Assembly (NCBI GenBank): GCA_018402015.1
Contig: JAGYJL010000004.1
Coordinates: 1-64,000 of the forward strand
Direction of reading: 5' to 3'
From: Flavobacteriales bacterium
Lineage (GTDB): Bacteria; Bacteroidota; Bacteroidia; UBA10329
DNA length: 64,000 bases
Positions 61,256 through 64,000 of this stretch are shown piece after piece; within the stretch, counting starts at the first letter, position 1, and each line of letters opens with the position of its first letter. Made by a program: the position numbers and the translations under genes. Under the pieces are notes generated by a model that saw only the letters and a list, made by a program, of their open reading frames with translations, had not been told where the DNA came from and ran no database searches.

Positions 61256-62203
61256 TCACTTCAGCCAAACAATCTTGCTGAAGATCCATGCAGGATGCTT
61301 TGGAGGAATGGTGGAAGTTTGAAATTGAAGGTTTTCAAGAATCGATTTCAGCTCATTGCTCTTTTCCTCGTTCATGGCATTGGTTGCAAGGTCGTAAATC
61401 GTTGTGTTGCGCCACTCGGTATGGCCGCTTACATCCAATTTGAATTCAATTTCCATCCTGAACTTTGCTTCATTCGGAATTGTTTTTTCAATTTTCAGTA
61501 AGGCGGAAACGGCATCTATCAAACTTCCACCGGACTTTGTTTGAGGAAAAGACTGAGGAAAGTATTCTTCAGAAGAATATTCTACTCGGTAAGGCGCATT
61601 TGGCAGCGAGTAGTAATTCTGATGAAAGTGATTGGCTCCATCTCCTGTGTAAATGTGAAACAGTTGATTCAGGTCGAAAACGGCCAATGTCGGCTTATCG
61701 AACGAGAGATACAGTCTGTCTTCCGTAATGTAGAACGGATGAGTAGCCATTTGGTGGTAGATGCTATCGTTCCGCAGCCAACCGCTTGTTGGAAGACGGT
61801 CTCTGCTTTTTGCAGAAACCAGTTCGTAATGAACAAGTCGCTCTAACTGAGCCGTGTCAAACTTCTTTCCGTTCCTGTACATACTCAATAGGCTATGATC
61901 CAATGGTTCCTTGTCTTTTTCAGAAACTAGGTGAGCAATGGTTTGGCCGTTATTGCTTAATGCCACCCAACCATTGAGGAATTCCTCAAGTTGATAAACG
62001 GTATCGCCATCCTGTTTATGAATGACGTAGGTAATACCTTCTGAATTGTCTAGATCGTGCGAGAACGTAAGTGAGATCAGCTTGTAAGTTCCGACCTCAT
62101 TCATCAATTCGTACGACACACTTTTGTGCTGAGCTTTGGATAGAAAAGGTATCAGAATGAGAACAAGAACAAGTCGCATTTGAATTGATTTTGAACTCAG
62201 CAT
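61256..62203 (-). CDS. Hypothetical secreted protein
   Basis: Signal-peptide-like N-terminus (MRLVLVLILIPFLSKAQ); 315 aa, no family recognised. Confidence 0.6.
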   Translation of the reverse strand: MLSSKSIQMRLVLVLILIPFLSKAQHKSVSYELMNEVGTYKLISLTFSHDLDNSEGITYVIHKQDGDTVYQLEEFLNGWVALSNNGQTIAHLVSEKDKEPLDHSLLSMYRNGKKFDTAQLERLVHYELVSAKSRDRLPTSGWLRNDSIYHQMATHPFYITEDRLYLSFDKPTLAVFDLNQLFHIYTGDGANHFHQNYYSLPNAPYRVEYSSEEYFPQSFPQTKSGGSLIDAVSALLKIEKTIPNEAKFRMEIEFKLDVSGHTEWRNTTIYDLATNAMNEEKSNELKSILENLQFQTSTIPPKHPAWIFSKIVWLK

Positions 62204-62218
62204 GACAAAAATTATACC

Positions 62219-63397
62219 CTATGTGAAGGCGTTGAACCCGGTCACATCCATTCCAGTAATGAGCAAATGGATGTCGTGCGTGCCTTCGTAGGTCACAACG
62301 CTTTCCAAATTCATCATGTGGCGCATGATCGGATATTCGCCTGTAATGCCCATTCCGCCAAGCATTTGGCGTGCTTCACGAGCAGTTCGCAGAGCAATTT
62401 CAACGTTGTTCCTTTTAGCCATGGAAATCTGCTGCGGAGAAGCGCGATGGTCGTTTTTCAAAACTCCTAAACGCCAAACCAACAACTGAGCCTTGGTGAT
62501 CTCGGTGATCATTTCGGCCAATTTCTTCTGTTGGAGCTGGAAACTTCCGATCGGTTTTCCGAACTGGATACGTTCTTTGGAATAACGCAAAGCGGTATCG
62601 TAGCAATCGAGTGCCGAACCCAATGCGCCCCAAGCAATGCCGTAGCGAGCAGAGTTCAAACAGCTCAACGGCCCTTTCAGTCCGCGGATATCTGGGAAAA
62701 GATTTTCCTTCGGAACCTTCACATTATCGAACACCAACTCGCCAGTGGCTGACGCACGCAAACTCCACTTTCCGTGGGTGGTTGGCGTGGTGAACCCTTC
62801 CATTCCACGTTCTACTACAAGACCGCGGATGGTTCCTTCTTCATCCTTTGCCCAAACAACTGCAATGTCTGCAAACGGGGCATTACTGATCCACATTTTG
62901 GCTCCGTTAAGAATAACGTGGTCGCCAGCATCTTTAAAGTTGGTAACCATTCCGTTTGGGTTAGAACCGTGGTCTGGTTCGGTAAGCCCGAAGCAACCCA
63001 ACAATTCTCCGGTGGCCAAACGTGGCAGCCATTTCTGCTTCTGAGCTTCTGTTGCATAGCTCCAAATTGGAAACATGACCAATGAACTTTGAACAGATGC
63101 CGTGCTTCGTAGTCCGCTATCGCAACGCTCCAATTCCTGCATAATGATACCGTAGGATATTTGGTCCAAGCCTGGTCCACCGTACTCTTGAGGGATATAA
63201 GGTCCGAATGCCCCTATCTCGCCTAAACCAGGAAGCAAGTGGCGCGGGAACTCGGCTTTTTGAGCGTATTCTTCAATGATCGGTGATACGTTCTGCTTTA
63301 CCCAACTTCTAACGGTCTCTCTAATGAGTTTATGTTCTTCGGTAAGGAGTTCGTCAATGAGGTAGTAATCGTGTCCTTGATATCTATCGTCAGCCAT
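62219..63397 (-). CDS. Acyl-CoA dehydrogenase (glutaryl-CoA dehydrogenase-like)
   Basis: CFGLTEPDHGSNP; RYGIAWGALGSALDCYDTALRYSKERIQFGKPIGSFQLQQKKL; YEGTHDIHLLITG. Confidence 0.93.
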   Translation of the reverse strand: MADDRYQGHDYYLIDELLTEEHKLIRETVRSWVKQNVSPIIEEYAQKAEFPRHLLPGLGEIGAFGPYIPQEYGGPGLDQISYGIIMQELERCDSGLRSTASVQSSLVMFPIWSYATEAQKQKWLPRLATGELLGCFGLTEPDHGSNPNGMVTNFKDAGDHVILNGAKMWISNAPFADIAVVWAKDEEGTIRGLVVERGMEGFTTPTTHGKWSLRASATGELVFDNVKVPKENLFPDIRGLKGPLSCLNSARYGIAWGALGSALDCYDTALRYSKERIQFGKPIGSFQLQQKKLAEMITEITKAQLLVWRLGVLKNDHRASPQQISMAKRNNVEIALRTAREARQMLGGMGITGEYPIMRHMMNLESVVTYEGTHDIHLLITGMDVTGFNAFT

Positions 63398-63573
63398 GTT
63401 TATTGCTTTGGTGGGCAAATGTAGAAAAAGCCTATGTTGGAAATTGTCTTAATTCAGGCAACCCGAACGTAGATTAATGGTCTATTGTTCGAACCTTTTT
63501 GAACATTGTCCGTAAGGCGATGTTTTGTCAGTCATCCAATTCTAATTTCGTAAAACCATTTAAAACAAATTAT

Positions 63574-64000
63574 ATGAAGAAGAAGTTTACCATCGCCTTA
63601 TCGTTGCTATTGATGACCGGAATGGTCTATGATTACAATATGCGAACGGTTCAATCGAGTAGTTCAGGTGCTCCAAACGGTTATACTGGAGATCCTGCTG
63701 TTAACAATGGAGCTACATGTGGTTCTGGAGGCGGATGCCACGGAAGTCAGCCAGGTACCCCATCTGGAAACGAGTCTTCTATGATAACCTCCAATATTCC
63801 TCAAGCAGGATACGTTGCCGGACAGACCTATGATATGACTGTTTCTGTATCTGGTGGTGGTAATAAATTTGGGTTTTCGCTTTCTGCTCAAGGAAACGCG
63901 GGTTCGCTTATCGCTTCCTCTTCTACGCAGCTCAATGGAAGCGGTAACTTCGTTACGCACACCTTTAGTTCAAATACGGGTTCTGGTGGCCGATCTTGGA
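63574..64000 (+). CDS. Choice-of-anchor V (reelin-like) domain protein, truncated by window end
   Basis: MKKKFTIALSLLLMTGMVYDYNMRTVQSSSSGAPNGYTGDPAVNNGATCGSGGGCHGSQPG...; signal-like N-terminus, open at window end. Confidence 0.65.
   Translation, partial: MKKKFTIALSLLLMTGMVYDYNMRTVQSSSSGAPNGYTGDPAVNNGATCGSGGGCHGSQPGTPSGNESSMITSNIPQAGYVAGQTYDMTVSVSGGGNKFGFSLSAQGNAGSLIASSSTQLNGSGNFVTHTFSSNTGSGGRSW

Noticed and set aside
1-64000. Search for CRISPR arrays, tRNA/rRNA genes, transposases, integrases and toxin-antitoxin or defence modules
   Set aside because: No regularly spaced direct repeats, no tRNA-like GTTCRANNC/acceptor pairs, no IS-type ORFs and no recognisable defence proteins seen. The window looks like core chromosome.

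Overview
The window is a gene-dense chromosomal segment from a Bacteroidota (probably Flavobacteriales-type) genome. Evidence: type IX secretion (T9SS) sorting domains, a fused CcoNO subunit, DUF4468/DUF983/DUF3098 families, PorV-like barrels, and TAnnTTTG-type -7 elements close to start codons. I saw no rRNA, tRNA, CRISPR array, transposase, integrase or phage genes. Most content is housekeeping: leuS (partial), ftsX, uppP, truB, queA, ispD, rlmN, ABC-F, gmhA, yifB, purEK, hpt, adk, obg, mlaEF, feoAB, manC, fumC, prfB, recX. The central block (about 22.6-35.6 kb) is a complete cbb3 oxidase locus (ccoI-ccoS-ccoNO-ccoQ-ccoP-ccoG-ccoH-tauE-like-hemN). It is preceded by a PAS histidine kinase and an unusual REC-CRP/FNR fusion response regulator, with two matching CTGAC-N4-GTCAG-type palindromes at the locus. 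Other points of interest: a roughly 1 kb tract (about 12.83-13.87 kb) where two consecutive genes are shredded by dense frameshifts; a terminator-like hairpin that overlaps a start codon; a ceramidase-family protein with Thr at the nucleophile position; a periplasmic HhH/outer-membrane-barrel fusion next to a PorV-like barrel; and tandem lipoproteins sharing a strict N-terminal motif. Family calls are from motif recognition by eye; no database searches were run.
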